64,000 nucleotides of DNA from Cantharellus purpuraceus (GCA_025174535.1 JALBUN010000048.1:558001-622000); one strand, 5' to 3'. Positions 42,868-55,940 are shown, counted from the first letter of the stretch. Made by a program: numbers and translations. Notes: generated by a model from the letters alone, not told the origin.

Positions 42868-43371
42868 GAAATGGGTGTACTGAAAATATTTCCAGGAGCA
42901 GACATCTGCTGCAAAACTGAATTTCCACCAACAGCTGTTGGTGGAAACCCAGCAAAAATATGTGGTTTTTGTCACTACCTTACCCACAGAAAATTTATCT
43001 GGGAATTTTGGTTGGTCAAAATACTGTGGGTTTCCCTGGGCTTTCTTCCTGCAGTATTGCCCTACATTGCCATCTTCAAGCCAGACTCACTTGCAGGTGG
43101 ATACATCAAATTATTACTCCACTTCTAAGCTAATTTGGTAGTACACCTTTACATTGGTGAAACATTCACTTGACTCTGCGGATATCCCACTAAATTTGCT
43201 GTTGGGTTTCGCATAATTTAGGTAAGCCTGCCTCCACAGTGAATGAGCCCTTAGATCGCATGCCACCAGTGCCACCACCGTTGACTCGCAGCGATCACTG
43301 TGCTTGTATATATAGATTATGCATTCACCATCTAGTAGTACATAAAAATACACGCCATAGGCCTCACTCCT
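42868..43371. other. intergenic boundary between transposon block and genes
   Basis: This is non-coding sequence between LTR B and the BRR2 stop codon. It contains a perfect 26-bp palindrome at 42,922-42,947 (arms TTTCCACCAACAG / CTGTTGGTGGAAA). The last ~200 bp are presumably BRR2 3' UTR. No other feature is seen. Confidence 0.6.
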
Positions 43372-46300
43372 TTACTCTTCCATCGCGTCCTCCTCGCTAG
43401 ACCCGCCACTATCTTCGTCACTATCGTCCCCTTTAGCAACATCGAGAGTACCCAAGTCGATGTCGTGGTCTGCTCCATTGTACGAGTCACAAATGACGTA
43501 CAGCTTGACCCGACGTCTGCCTTCTGGCAATGTGAACTCGAGTCTCACATTCAGTTCTCGCTTGACTGTGACCCGCTTGATGGTCAAAAGCTGTCGGTTG
43601 TTTGGGTCTGTGACATCCCCAACCACCAACCACCAATTGGCCATCTTTTTCGTAGGATAGAATGGCGCTACTACTGTCTGGTCGTCCGCGTCATCTTCAT
43701 CCGCATCCCTGCTCAAGGACACTTGCAGAGTGACTGGTGTTGACGTTATGTAATCGCCTTTTTCTATTTGCTGGCTCACGTCGAGAGTGGGGTACGCATT
43801 GACAAAGGTTGCTACGTCACGCCTACCAGGCATCAGTTGATTCATTTTGAGGGAAAAGCCCAACCAAGACTCACATCTGGCGAGTATCCATCTGCAGGAG
43901 ATCATTGCGCTTGTCATCCTCCATTTCCATCAAATCGTACACAGACTCGACTCTTGCTGCGTTACAGCGTTTAATAACCTGCAGCGTTGCGCATCAAACT
44001 ATGCAGAATAAAAGGACTTTACCACTTACCTCTGGCTCAAAATGAGGAATTTGTTTGAGAGGTGAATCAGTCTCCCACATGGCTTGCACACACATCTGAG
44101 ACAAGTCCATTGCTCCCAATGCATTCAGCCATGCGTTAGAAGACATGACGTCGACACAAGCAGACAGTAAGTTTAGGACCTTGCCAAGCACCAATGCCTG
44201 ATCTGAAGCTAGGTCAGGCGGCAACTGAAGACGAGAGAAGTGAGCTTGTAAGAGAAGGAATGTCTTGAAAGAAGGATCATCATAATTGACGCGGTCAGGA
44301 AGTTTGACGGGCACGCGGTCATATATTCGTTTCAGTAAGACGTCTTCATGACGTCGAATGGGCACCGTTTCGAATTCGGCTGAAAACGAAACAATCTCGA
44401 GCAAGCCCTTTAGTTTTGTCGTCTTTTTAAGTGAAGTAGTATAGATATCGACCGTAACATCTACAAATATATTGTCAGTCACCAGTTTGTCGCGAGGGCT
44501 TGTAACACTCACAGGAGATGTTATAGTAAGCCGCAACCATACCGATATTTGATGGCGATACGTCCATCTCGTCCTCTATATTTTCAGGTCATCAGACTAC
44601 GATAGATGACACCAACAGATCTGTCGCACCAATTTCGATACAATTAGCCGTTACGAGGTCGGTCAATGTAGTCTCCACAAGTTCCGACAAGTGATCAGAC
44701 AAGTGTTGATGACTAACATTACTCAAGTTGTAATAATTGGGGTTTTGAGTCATTCGACGATAGAAGTATGTCCATGTCAGAATGTCCTGGTCAATCCACG
44801 TCAGTACCGTCTACGATGGGAATGAATGATTTACCATTGCATCTTGTTTATTCTCGATGGTCTTGACAGCGATTTCGGCAAGGAAATAGTCATGCAGCAA
44901 GTGTGTAGGGAGATGTGACTCGATGGGAAGACCTTCGTTCAAGAACTTCTTGTAGAAATCCTTGCGTGTTTGCTGGCACATAAGGATACATCGACTTTTT
45001 TCGTCCACTGTTGGTCTGCATGCCCGACCCATCATCTGAAGGACGTCGGTGATAGGGTAATCGACATATCGATGTTCCTTGCCCTCGAAGAATTGAACAC
45101 CGAGTATAATGACCATGTAGCTGGCAACGGGTAAACTCCAGGCTGTTTCCTGTAGCGGTAATGAGTAAGCGCCATGCACAAAGAAAACAATTCTTACCCT
45201 AGATGCAACCAGAAGTTGGATGGCGCCTGATTCGAAAAGGCGTTCGACGATGCGCTTGTCCTGCTTGTTCATCGCTTCGTGATAATAACCGACACCATGC
45301 ATCAAAGTCTCTACGAGACTAGCATCTGAGACGTGATCAAGATGAGGTTGTAGATCAGCCTCCTCGATGTTCAAAAACCGGTTCTCATCGCCATCAGCGA
45401 GACAGTGAAGGAGGATATCTGAGACAGACGATCGGCATTGGCGCCGTGACGGCACGAATATAATCACCGGCTTGGTAGCAGAATACTCAGTTATTGCGAG
45501 ATAAGCTGGCTTTGACATAGCAATCATGAGTGATGGGAAGTGGGGAATGTTAAAACTTTGCAGGTGGATGTCCATGTCGAGCGGACGAGCACTGAAAGAT
45601 GACTTAGCGAAACACCGCAAGCAATCTAGCTACACTGGACATACCTTGGAGGAAAATTGAAGATATCATGACTTCGAACGCCCATCCACTCTCCCAAATC
45701 ACGCGCATTGGCTAGAGAGACCCCACACGCCACGACCCGCGTCTTCACCTCAGTTTGTGCGGAGACGTAGCGAGTACGCGAGATAACCACTTCGTATGTA
45801 GGACCGACCTCACCACCAACAAGCTGCACCTCATCCGCAATCAATAACCCGATGTTCTGCACGTTCTTCAATTGCTTCCAACGTCTGGATAGAAGATCCC
45901 ACTGTAAACACTGTCAAAACTCAGAGACAACGTGAAAGAGTCGCAGGACTTGCCTGGGTAGGGGTGCACACAATGACGTCGCTTCTCTCCAAGAGCCGAA
46001 GATCAGCGCTGCGGTCCCCAGTCAAACTCACGATCTCCTTGCCACCCTGGAGTCGGCTGAACTTTCTTTGCCACTCAACTACCCGTTGATCAACCATTTC
46101 TTGATATGGCTCGACGCATACGGCTCGTGGGGGATCCCTCCTACTCCAAAGGCGAAGAAGCGCGAACTCAGCACAGATGGTCTTCCCGCTACCAGTAGGT
46201 GCGCCAATAAAAACATTCTCGTCTTGAGTGTATAATGCCTGGAAGACCTGTGTTTGGATCTTGTTGAATGTTTTGATTGTAGACGAATATATCTCCTCAA

Positions 46301-49300
46301 ACTCCTTGTTGTGTAATGCTGAAAGAGGGAGAGGTTGTAGTTCAAGAAGGGCAGTGGGTGATGGAAATTTTTCTGGGAGAATGAGATGTTTAAAAGAAAT
46401 GGGCAGGCGCGTTTCCGAATGCAACCACCGGTCGGAGATGACGGACACATAATAGTTGGGTGGAACGGGCTCAAACATGGGGACGCTAAGAGTGACATTG
46501 TGCTCATTTTCCTTGCTTTCGGCATAGCGTTGCCTGAGGACAAACTGGTCGTGGAAGAGGATTATTTCCCCGTCCACGTCCTCGACTAGAATCCAGAATG
46601 ATTCGGCAGCGCCATGCACTTTTTCGTCCCACCGGAAATCAGGCGTGATCGTAAGATCAATGCGAAGAAGTGACCGTGTGATCGGTTGAACTTGAGCCTG
46701 GATACTGAGAAGGGATATCGATACAAATGATGTGTGAAGAGTGGGAACCACATACTCTAGTTTAGGGAAATTGTGCACTAGCCGATGAACGAGTTTGCCC
46801 GCGTTTTGTATACCAATCAGTTCACCAAGTTCTGGGGGCGTCTATGCCAAGTGCGAGGTTATGTCATGGTAGGCAACATTACCAGCCGACTCACCAGATC
46901 GAAATAGCGATACCAGGGCTATTACACGCTGTCAGTGGAATATCAGAAAAGGCTTGAATGAGTTCTCACAAATTGTTTTCCCTCTGCTTTGCGAATCACA
47001 TCTGCGGGGACGCCGCGGAATTGTCGTAGTGGCGTATTTGATGCCCATCTACAAGAGATTGTAAATTACCGCCATCATAATCGGACTAGGCCACGGCTTA
47101 CAGTCGTTTATCCACCATTTTACATAAATCAAGTGCTGCGCGAGTGGGGATAGACCAGCCACGCTTCAGGCAGATTTCGAACATTGCACGCAAGATGCTA
47201 AGTGGCAAGATGAGGTTATGCTTACTTTGGCTGAATGCAAGCGTACCGGCCAGCAGATTGTTGAACAAAGACCATGTCAGCCACGAGAGCAAAGCCTGGC
47301 TCATGTGTAAGTATCCGACTCAGTTTGAAGTTGGAAGTCACCATTACATACCGTCGAGTTTTAGCTGGGAGATATATGCCTGAAGTAGCACATTAATCTT
47401 CGCAGCCGGCTCGTCCACTGGCTCTTTAACAGGAATGGGGACTTTCTCTAGCAGCTTCCCAAGCTCCACTTTTTCCTTTTGACCAAACAATACATTAGCC
47501 TCCTAATGAAGACCAGGCTTAAGAAACATACATCTTGCCGAACAGGGATAAGCTTGAACTCATTTGACAACGCAAACACTCTGAATAATTCAAGAGTCGA
47601 CATGGTGGGCCGCAGGTGTTGATTGTATGTCGACATCGAATTATAAGTGACGTAGTAATGTGACGCAATTCGACCAAGTTCTGTGGACTGGAACTTCCCT
47701 GAATGACGTTCGTACTTGAGAAGATTGCACTTTTCCAAAAGAACAGCGGCAGAGTGCGCGATATCTGCTCGCTTCTGCACTAATAGTGGGTCATCGTCTT
47801 GGTAATCGACGGTGACACTGTATAAGGCAGGCGAACGCAACATGCGAATGTAACTGAAAAACCATTTAATGGACTATGCATTGCCGGTGCCAGTGGAAAT
47901 GAACAACGCACAGATAAGTATACCCTAGCCACTGCACCGCTTCATCCCGATTACGAATTGTTCCAAGAACAATTTCAGCATTTAAGTTGTCGGCGAGCTT
48001 GGAAACAAACTGAGATTCGATAGGCAGCTGCTGATTGAGCAAGCTGAGATAATACTGTAACTCCGAGTGGTTTGTAATAATGATTCCTTCCCCATACGTG
48101 TCGAACTGAGGTCGTCCGGCTCGTCCCAGCATTTGTAGAACGTCTTGGGATGAAAGCTCGACCCACCGCCCCTTCTCTGGGTTATATATCTGCGTCCCTT
48201 TAATGATGACCGTGTGCGCAGGAAGATTCACGCCCCAAGCGAGAGTAGCTGTACACACGAGGACTTGCACATGTCCGGCCATGAAGAGATCCTCAACAAG
48301 TGTCCTGTCCTCGCGTGTCATGCCAGCATGATGAATGGCGAATCCAAACGGTAGAAGATCGCGCAAATGGGGATCCCTGGCCTCCTCTACCTCGGTTGCG
48401 AGAATCTCGCGCGTGGCAGAGTCGGGCTTGACAAACTGGGTGATAGTCGACTTTTCTACTGCCATGTCGCGGATGAATCGCGCGGTCTTAGCAGTCTCTT
48501 TGCGAGAGTGGACAAAGACGAGTGTTTGATTTTTGCCGGCCTGGTCAAGCACCTTTTCATAACACACCTCGTTCATGACTTGATAGCGCTTGATTGCTTT
48601 CTTCTCCGTGACTCCGATGAACTCCTGTTGAAGTCCACATGGGCGGAAGGATGCATCAAAGTAGAATAGGCCTTTATTCTCGTCCACTCGGAGAAATTTG
48701 GCAACGTCTTGGTAGTTTGGCAAGGTCGCAGAAAGACCAATCAAACGCACATATTCCTGTGTTTGTTCCATCCGCCTAATAGTTCTCGCCACAAGACTTT
48801 CAAGGACGGGTCCACGTTCATCATGCAACAAGTGAATCTCGTCGATGATAATAAGCCGCACTAGATTAGTGTAGCTGGTGTCAGTGCTCTTACGTGTAAT
48901 CACGTCCCATTTCTCTGGAGTGGTGACAATAATCTGTGTTTCCGCTATTTGCTGCTTGGTGAGCTGATGGTCACCCGTAAGCTCTCCAACTTTAACACCG
49001 TAAGAGGCGAGTCGGGAAGCAAAGTTTCCGACCATCTCTTGTACCAAAGCTTTCATTGGTGCGACGTAGATGATTTTGAGAGATTCCAGATCAAATACAC
49101 CGGTGGTTGCATCGCGTACTTTGCCGAGTTCATTGAGAATTGTCAACATTGCAACATTTGTCTGTTAGCATAGTGAGTGATGAATTTTCGACGAAGAGAG
49201 ACTCTAGCACCTTGCCTGCACCGGTAGGCGCACAGAGTAAAATCGGTTCGTCGGTGCCAAATGCGATCGGGTACAGCTTGCTCTGGATCCTATTTAACGT

Positions 49301-50803
49301 TTTATTACTTCCAAATGCTTCCCTCGTCCAAGCCGGTAGATCTTCGATCGACACAAGCTCTCCAGGACCAACAGGCTTCGGCTTGGGGGCCGGAACATGG
49401 ATCTCCTCGTACCCTTTTTTGGAACGTTTGAAGGACCCGTCAGGCAGCTTGCACTTCTTGTTGGACATCAGATGGCCACCTTGGCTGAAAGCCATGCCCT
49501 CAAGATCAAGCACTTTCCTGGGCGCCGGGGCTGAACCAGGAGCCAGTGTGCCAGTTGAGGGAACGTTTTCAAGTTTTTTGATATCAACGTCCATTGCATC
49601 CTCGTCCCCTCGCCCCGACGCCTTTGCGCGTCTATCTCCTGCAAGCTCCTTCAAAATCCAACCAACATTCTTCTCCCGCATCGCGACCTCCACATTAACG
49701 CGTTCATCGCGATCCGACCGAGCAAGCTTGGTACACCACACAACAACATCCCTATTCTTAGTTAGCATACTCACAACCTGGTGCCAACTGTAGTCAAAGA
49801 GCTCCATGAGGGCATTTTCACAATCACGAAGATTGGACTCGGAGCCAAGGATGTTCAGTGCAGACGTGGTCTTGTCCGTAGCTGTAACAGGGTCGGGGTA
49901 CACTTCAGCGATCTGACGTTGTAGCCAGAAGCCGTCAATTTCATGGGGTGAAATACGATCGGTAGCAGACTTAGCCGATTTGGTTGTGTGAGAAGATGAA
50001 CCGACCCCGAAGACAATTGCATCACCATCATCTTCGTCCGCGACTCTTTCGGCGCCATCATCCTCGTCTCGAGCTTCTTCCTCGTCTGATGCCTCACGAA
50101 TCTCATAGCCCTCTTCCTCGTCCTCGTCATCCTCCTCTTCATCTTCAAAAACAACTGCAACGCCTACTCCATCGTCTATCTCGGCGTCCTTGCGTTCGAT
50201 GTCGGGGTCCACGTCAGCTTTGTCTTCGGCACCATAGTCGGTTACCTTCTTTGAAAGATTGATAAACTGAGAGAAGATTTCGTTGGAAATTGGTCCAATA
50301 ACACTCTCAACATCCTTCTTTTTGTCAAAATCCTTCAATCCCTCAGTTTTCAACGTTTCGAGTACAGCGTCAGCTGCACTCCGAACTATGTCCTGAGTCT
50401 GGTCGCCTAAAGCCTGATGGACACCCAACAAGATGAGCTCATAAACCTCCCTGGTTTCCGCAGTTCGAGGACGATATGCCAATCCCTCAACGTGTTGAGT
50501 AGCCTCAATAATATCCGTGTAACCAAAGTTGGTAGACTCAGTGGGCCTGCGCTTAGCAGGTCTGTCTCCTGCAGCGTCTGCTCGATCCGATTTCTTTTTC
50601 TTCTTCTCGAGATCCTTTGGCACCTGCCTCTGGACGCGGGAGCCCATATCCTTGGGGTCAATACGACCAACAAGAGATTCAGGCGCGCCATCTGGCTCCT
50701 TGTCCCTTCGAGGAAGAGCAGACCTATCTGCGGTCAAGACGAGGGAGGATATGGCACCATAATTGTAGCCTGACAAGTCGGGCTTTCGACCAGCTCCAGA
50801 CAT
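43372..50803 (-). CDS. BRR2: U5 snRNP RNA helicase Brr2
   Basis: This nuclear Ski2-like helicase unwinds U4/U6 during spliceosome activation. About 16 short introns are placed by hand. The chosen start, ATG 50,803, gives [17 protein letters not shown]. An acidic N-terminal region precedes the first cassette: APTGAGK (Walker A, at the intron 49,162-49,210), [18 protein letters not shown] and [12 protein letters not shown], then the first Sec63 unit. The second cassette has [22 protein letters not shown] (DEVQ in place of a DExH box), a degenerate motif III and [10 protein letters not shown], then the second Sec63 unit and an acidic C-terminus (EEDAMEE, stop 43,372-43,374). One intron, 45,902-45,953, is of the GC-AG type. 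The full-length architecture argues for a working gene. Confidence 0.97.
45902..45953 (-). other. GC-AG intron of BRR2
   Basis: The exon ends ACCCAG, the intron begins GCAAGTCC and ends TTTACAG, and the next exon starts TGGGATCTTC. This joins TPTQ to WDLLSRRW as expected in the second Brr2 cassette. CAG|GCAAGT is the strong consensus known for GC-AG introns. Confidence 0.8.
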
Positions 50804-51157
50804 GACTGACTCGGAAGTTGTGGCGAGCAAGAGGAAATGTATGCTGACTTTGAAATTGCATGGTTGGCGATATAATCATTACATTCACGTACTTACTTCC
50901 TATATGGTAGTCACTTCTGGAAGTAGTTCTAGGACGTATCATCTTCAGCCTCAAAGCAAGCAATAATCCAGTAAGTGAGGATTGCATTTATGTGGTTCAC
51001 GCGATCCGAATCTCGAGAGTCGTACCCATTAATTTCGAAGACGGTCTGGTCTTTTGGTGATTCAGCGTTCAATGCATGTTATGTACGAAACTCTATACGA
51101 ATTATCAACGTCGGTCAAGATGAAGTTGTCGTGAATTAGTTCTGCTTTTTACTGGCC

Positions 51158-53792
51158 TCATTCTTGCACCTCGACATAATTCGCTAAAACAAATATTGAC
51201 ATCTTGTAGGGGTACACATGGATGCATTGAGCTCACCTGGGAACAATCCAACAGATCCATCTGGAGCGGTCCCTTGCCACCAGTCATCTGATGCAGCCTC
51301 GATATGTTTGATAGTGTCTCCCTCACGAAAGGAGATCTCGTTATCTTCGCCTGCATCGTAGCTGGATCATAAAAAGAGGTATATGTATTCTAGCTTCCGA
51401 GATGCAGTGATGGTTACGTACTCGTACAGCGCAATGGCGATGGTACCTTCGTCGGCGACTGGCTCGGGTTCGGGCTCTGGCGCTGGCGGCTCAGCAAGAA
51501 CTACTGGAGCTGGAGGTGGCGGAGGCGGCGGCGGCTTTATCGTGCAGAGACAACAATAAATCGTCAAATCCAGACAAATGGACGAGTAAGGATGCTGACC
51601 GGTGGTGGCGGGGGTGCGGCTGCTTCCGCCTCTGTCTCCTCGTCGGGTCGTTCCACGACTTCAACGTAATTCGCTGCCAACATACGATATGTATTTCTCA
51701 AAGAATGCATTTCGATAGTAAGCGTACCTGGGAATAGTCCAGATTTGACACCACCATTTCCAACACCATGCCACCAACCTGCCATCCAAATAGAGTCAAC
51801 CCACCATGAACGGAGACAGGTAAGGGCACAGCACACCATCATCGAGCTGCTCAATTTGTTCGATAACCTCTCCTTCGACCAAATCCATCTCGTTGTCTTC
51901 AGTGGCCTCGTAGGGAAACTGAACAACGGCCAAGATTCCTCGACCCTCGACCTTCGAGTTTTCCGCAGAGGGCTAGTTAACAACCAGCCTAAGGTCAGTG
52001 AATACGGCGTTAGTATGCATGGAGGCCGACCTCTTCTTCCGTTGGGTCGGGTACTGGCGCCACATCTTGTTGTAGCGAAGCAGGCGTTGCCATAGGCTGG
52101 AAAGATTTGTCGCATGAACATGATCATACTCGTACACAACGAGAAAAACTGACCTCAGATTGCAAGTCCTGCTCTGGCTCCGGTTCTGGCTGCGCAGCAA
52201 CAACAGGCGGTGGAGGTGGAGGAGGTGGCGGCGGCGGCGGGACCGCAATGGATTCATTTTGAGACCCTACATCCTTCTTTTTGTCACTCCATCGCTTCTC
52301 TTCTTCCTCGGCAGCCTTGCCTGCAGCAGCAAACCCAACGGATGAAACACTGACCGAAGATGCAGCTGCGACACTGGCAGCCTTAGACTTCGCCTCCTCC
52401 TCTGCCTGCTGCTTCTTCACAAGAGCCTGACGCTCAGACCATGTCAACTTTTTGCCAATAGAGGACGGTCCTCGTGATGCAGGTGCATCAGCGGCAGCTG
52501 CTTGTTGACGAGCTTCGAAAGGATTAACGAGTTTCTTAGGAACCGGCAAGGAGACCGGAGTATAAGCAGTTCCCTGGGTTGTTAATTTGAGCACCCGAAT
52601 GCTACAAACCCATCCGAATACTCACTACAGGACCAATACGATCCTCCTCAGCAGGCTTCGTAGAGGATGGTGTGGGTCTTGCAGACTGCGAGGAGGTGGA
52701 TATGACCTGTAAAGCGATGTTGAACTAGAAAGGACGAATATGTCACTGAAACAAACTGAAGGGCGCACGCCAGCGGGAGGAACAGGGCGTGGAACTGCTG
52801 GTGCAGGAGGGGGTGCAGGAGCTGAATCACCGTCATCCCATGATGGAGTAGTACTTTTTATGGGCTGTGAAGCGGGAGGAGGTGCAGGCGTCGATTGAAA
52901 GGAAGCTAACTCATTTCGTGCGGGCGTATATGAAGCACCCTATGCATAAAATCGAATATGAATAGCTGGCTTCGCAGCTGAACCACTCACCACTCTACCA
53001 ACAACGCCCTTTGATGCTCCTTCTCGTAAAGCACCAATGTCAACTTTACCAACCGGTATATAATTCGTGCCAACGGGCGCAATGGGCTCTGCTCTACGAG
53101 GAGGCTCGTTGTGTACCGAATACTTAGAACCAGAAGCATCCCTTACACGTTTCATTATGAGCGCAGGTGATACGTCTGACTGGAGAACAATAGTCAGCAG
53201 TATCGGAGAAGCTCTTCTTGAAACACACCTCATTGCGCGCGTTGACAACAACATGTGTGCCTTTGAAAAAGCGAGCCACCGCGCTTGAATGGGTGTCTGT
53301 GCGGAGCGGTTGAATAAGAATGATCAAGTTGCCCGCCAACGTACGAAACAAGCCCTTCTTCGCCTCTGGCACTCCATCCCCACACCAATTTATTTGGACA
53401 TACTTAGATAATTGGGTCTAAATTTTAAGGAAAATTGTCAGCTTGGTTTGAACGGGCGGCAGAACAAGGAACTCACATTGGGATCTTTGACGTGCACAAA
53501 AGCGTACTGCATTCTAAGACAAATTCAAGGACTAATACGATTTCACTAAATGCTAATGATGTACCTGCCATCCGAAAACTCTTCTACGAGTTCTTCTAAT
53601 CCACCGGAACCTTGGCGTTGAACCTTAGAATTGGTATTAGTGATTGCCTCAATCCCATGCGAGAGGTCGCACCCTTAGGTCGTTCGAACCCTTCTCATAA
53701 GTTAACAACATCCAATCTGACTCTATGCCATCCAACACACATTGGTAGGCTGTTGAGATATCTTTCGAGGATAAGTTGACTTGCAGCGACAT
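51158..53792 (-). CDS. ABP1: drebrin-like actin-binding protein Abp1 (ADF-H plus two SH3)
   Basis: The start is ATG 53,792 (MSLQVNLSSKDISTAYQCVL). An ADF-homology domain over five short exons (GIESDWMLLTYEKGSNDLR, QYAFVHVKDPN, KYVQINWCGDGVPEAKKGLF, VVVNARNE then SDVSPALIMKRV) binds F-actin. A Pro-rich, charged middle follows, including a run of eleven Pro. Then come SH3-1 (AVVQFPYEATEDNEMDLVEG ... NGGVKSGLFP|ANYVEVVE) and SH3-2 (IAIALYEY|DAGEDNEISFREGD ... GSVGLFP|ANYVEVQE), stop 51,158. Abp1 links Arp2/3-driven actin to endocytic partners through SH3. Yeast Abp1 has one SH3; the pair here resembles other filamentous fungi and basidiomycetes. It is divergent from the PDI-like gene. Confidence 0.93.
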
Positions 53793-53927
53793 GACGGTGA
53801 GAGTCCTGAAGTCCGTACACGTAATTCGCACGGTCGTGGTGACACGTCTGCCAATGATCTTTCCCTGATTCCCGGACCCCGCCCGGCTTAAAGCTGTTTG
53901 CAACTGAACAGTGTCTAACCTAACAAA
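53793..53927. promoter_or_regulatory. shared promoter, ABP1 / PDI-like gene
   Basis: Only 135 bp separate the two start codons on opposite strands, so the genes must share an upstream region. No clear TATA box is visible on either strand. Confidence 0.6.
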
Positions 53928-55505
53928 ATGGTCTCTCAACTACCTCTCCTAGTCATGGCTCTTGCCTTTGTCGCTTTTCCATCCTTTGTGGGCGGAGCGC
54001 TCTTCCCTGCCACGTCAAATGTCAAACACGTCGACACCAAGGCCTTTCGTCAGGCTCTCAAGGAGGATGTGAGTATAGTCAACCCCTACTAGTTTTCAAT
54101 GGTTTACATCTTCCATTAGCGCACATTTATTGCTGCATTCGTAGCACCATGGTGTGGAGTAAACTAGTTCTGCTTCGTAACCACATAACTACCTGTTGAG
54201 ACAGTTCCCCGACAGCACTGCCAAAAGTTGGCTCCAGAGCTTATCCGCGCAGCAGATGGCCTGCACCCCCTTGTTCCAGTTTACGCAGTCGATTGTGATA
54301 ATGCACAAAACAAACCTTTGTGTGCTGAACAGGTTCGTGTTAATCTTGGAGTTCTATGGGCTTGCTCACATGGGCTCTAGGATGTGAAAGGATTCCCTAC
54401 AATCAAGGTAGCATTTTGTTGTTCCCTTTATCCCCCTTAGCTAATTCAATGTTCAGCTTTTCCCGCGAGGCAAGCAGGCCCCTCCCCTCGAGTTTGACGG
54501 TACCCGCACCGCAAGCAGTTTATTCTACTGGGCATCTCAAGCTGTTCCTCACAAACTTAAACGCACTCAAACTGCCAAAGGTGTTGCTGAGATTGTGGCA
54601 CAGGTTTGTCGTATCAATTTTATTCAACTCACCGCATCTCATATCCATCAGAACCATGGCAAGCCGAAAGCCGTCCTAATGAACAAGTCCAACAAGATTC
54701 CACTTCTCTGGAGAGTTCTGAGCAACAAGTACGGCAGCGATATTGTCTTTGTCAACTGTCGTGATCGGAAAGGCAAAGAATCTGTGGCGATGGGATTTGA
54801 AGCTGGACCACAATCGCAGGCTAAAGTTCTCATATACAGTCATAAAGGCAAGGAGCCGGTCCTCTATGAAGGTTCGTCCGTCATTGTCGAGTGTTGAAAT
54901 ATGTCACGCATCGTGGTTTAGGGATCCTAAAGTTGGCCGCTCTGTCTGAGTTCTTCGACCAGGTTATCGACGGATCCGTTGATATTAGCCGTGCGAATCT
55001 CAATGCTAAGGAAGAGGTACTAAAGGTTCCCGAGTCCGAACGCAAGAACCTAGACGACGAAACACGTATTGGTGATGCTGGCTATGCTGGCTTCAATCCT
55101 CATGAAAATCTGGACATGGAAGAACTCATGAGGCACGGAATAAAGAACCCTCATGCAGCTGATCACCCAGGCGCTGCCAACCCACACGCCGCCAATCCAC
55201 ATGCAAGCGGGAACGCAGGGACCAAGGCTGAAAGTGAATCCGTAACCAAGAAATCCACTGCCACACCCTCGCTGTCTGAGGCAAAGTCTAAATCATCTGA
55301 GCTTCCATCATCCGTGGCAGAGCCTTCACCATCTGCCCCATCTTCATCAGCTATCTCATCTTCATCTACGGAGGAACCTTCATCATCCGTCAAAGAATCC
55401 CCCGCGTCTAAGGATGAATCCTCTACAAAGAATGCAGAATCCACTACCAAACTTGCTGAAAAGGAGACCAGTGTCAATGCAGCGCACACCAAGGATGAGC
55501 TGTAG
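53928..55505 (+). CDS. ER thioredoxin-fold protein, P5/Mpd1-like, KDEL tail
   Basis: A signal peptide (MVSQLPLLVMALAFVAFPSF, start 53,928) leads to one thioredoxin domain. The CGHC active site is split by an intron between Gly and His (FVAPWCG | HCQKLAPEL). Then come YAVDCDNAQNKPLCAEQ, DVKGFPTIK and LFPRGKQAPPLEFDGTRTAS. A second, redox-inactive thioredoxin-like region follows (NHGKPKAVLMNKSNKIPLLW to LKLAALSEFFDQVID). The C-terminus is a long Ser/Glu/Lys/Pro-rich, low-complexity tail, with a repeated NPHA motif, ending in the ER-retrieval signal KDEL (stop 55,503-55,505). It probably catalyses disulfide formation or isomerisation in the ER lumen. About six introns are placed by hand. The tail is unusually long for Mpd1. 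Confidence 0.9.
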
Positions 55506-55940
55506 TTAAGATTATGGCGATTTATGCCTATTGGATGTTGAGCAGGATGTGTAACGCTGCGATAGCAATCGCGAACGATGTTGCACGTCGTTTTCAGTCA
55601 GATGTTGCCGAAGTACATAATAGCAGGATAAGTATGAAAGTCATCGTTCCGAAGCGGGTACAAAAGACATCATCAACTACTTGGACTTCAGTTGCTTGAA
55701 TTACATTGTGTGCAGTGGACGCATGGTTCTAAATAGCAGCTAGTGCTGTGAGAGCTGACATTAACAAAAACTCATGTAGCGGAGACTGAAAAGCCTAATT
55801 GGCGAGGAAGGCCCTGCAGATTGGTACCGGCTGTTCTTGCATTCCTTCCGAGCGTAAGTAACCTACCTTTTATTTACCCTTCGCCGTCGACGTCGCCGTG
55901 GTCTACGACGACGACGCCCGGCGGGCATTTCTACTTGGAG
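55506..55940. other. intergenic, PDI-like gene / CAF40
   Basis: This is UTR and promoter sequence between two plus-strand genes. A non-ATG open stretch runs into CAF40 from 55,821 but has no upstream Met. An additional 5' exon of CAF40 cannot be excluded. Confidence 0.5.

Noticed and set aside
49855..50262. Basic and His/Arg-rich frames overlapping BRR2
   Set aside because: They are shadows of the acidic N-terminal coding region of BRR2 on the other strand and in other frames.
55163..55492. 109-codon minus-strand frame
   Set aside because: It is a mirror reading of the Ser/Glu-rich tail of the PDI-like gene. No motifs are present.
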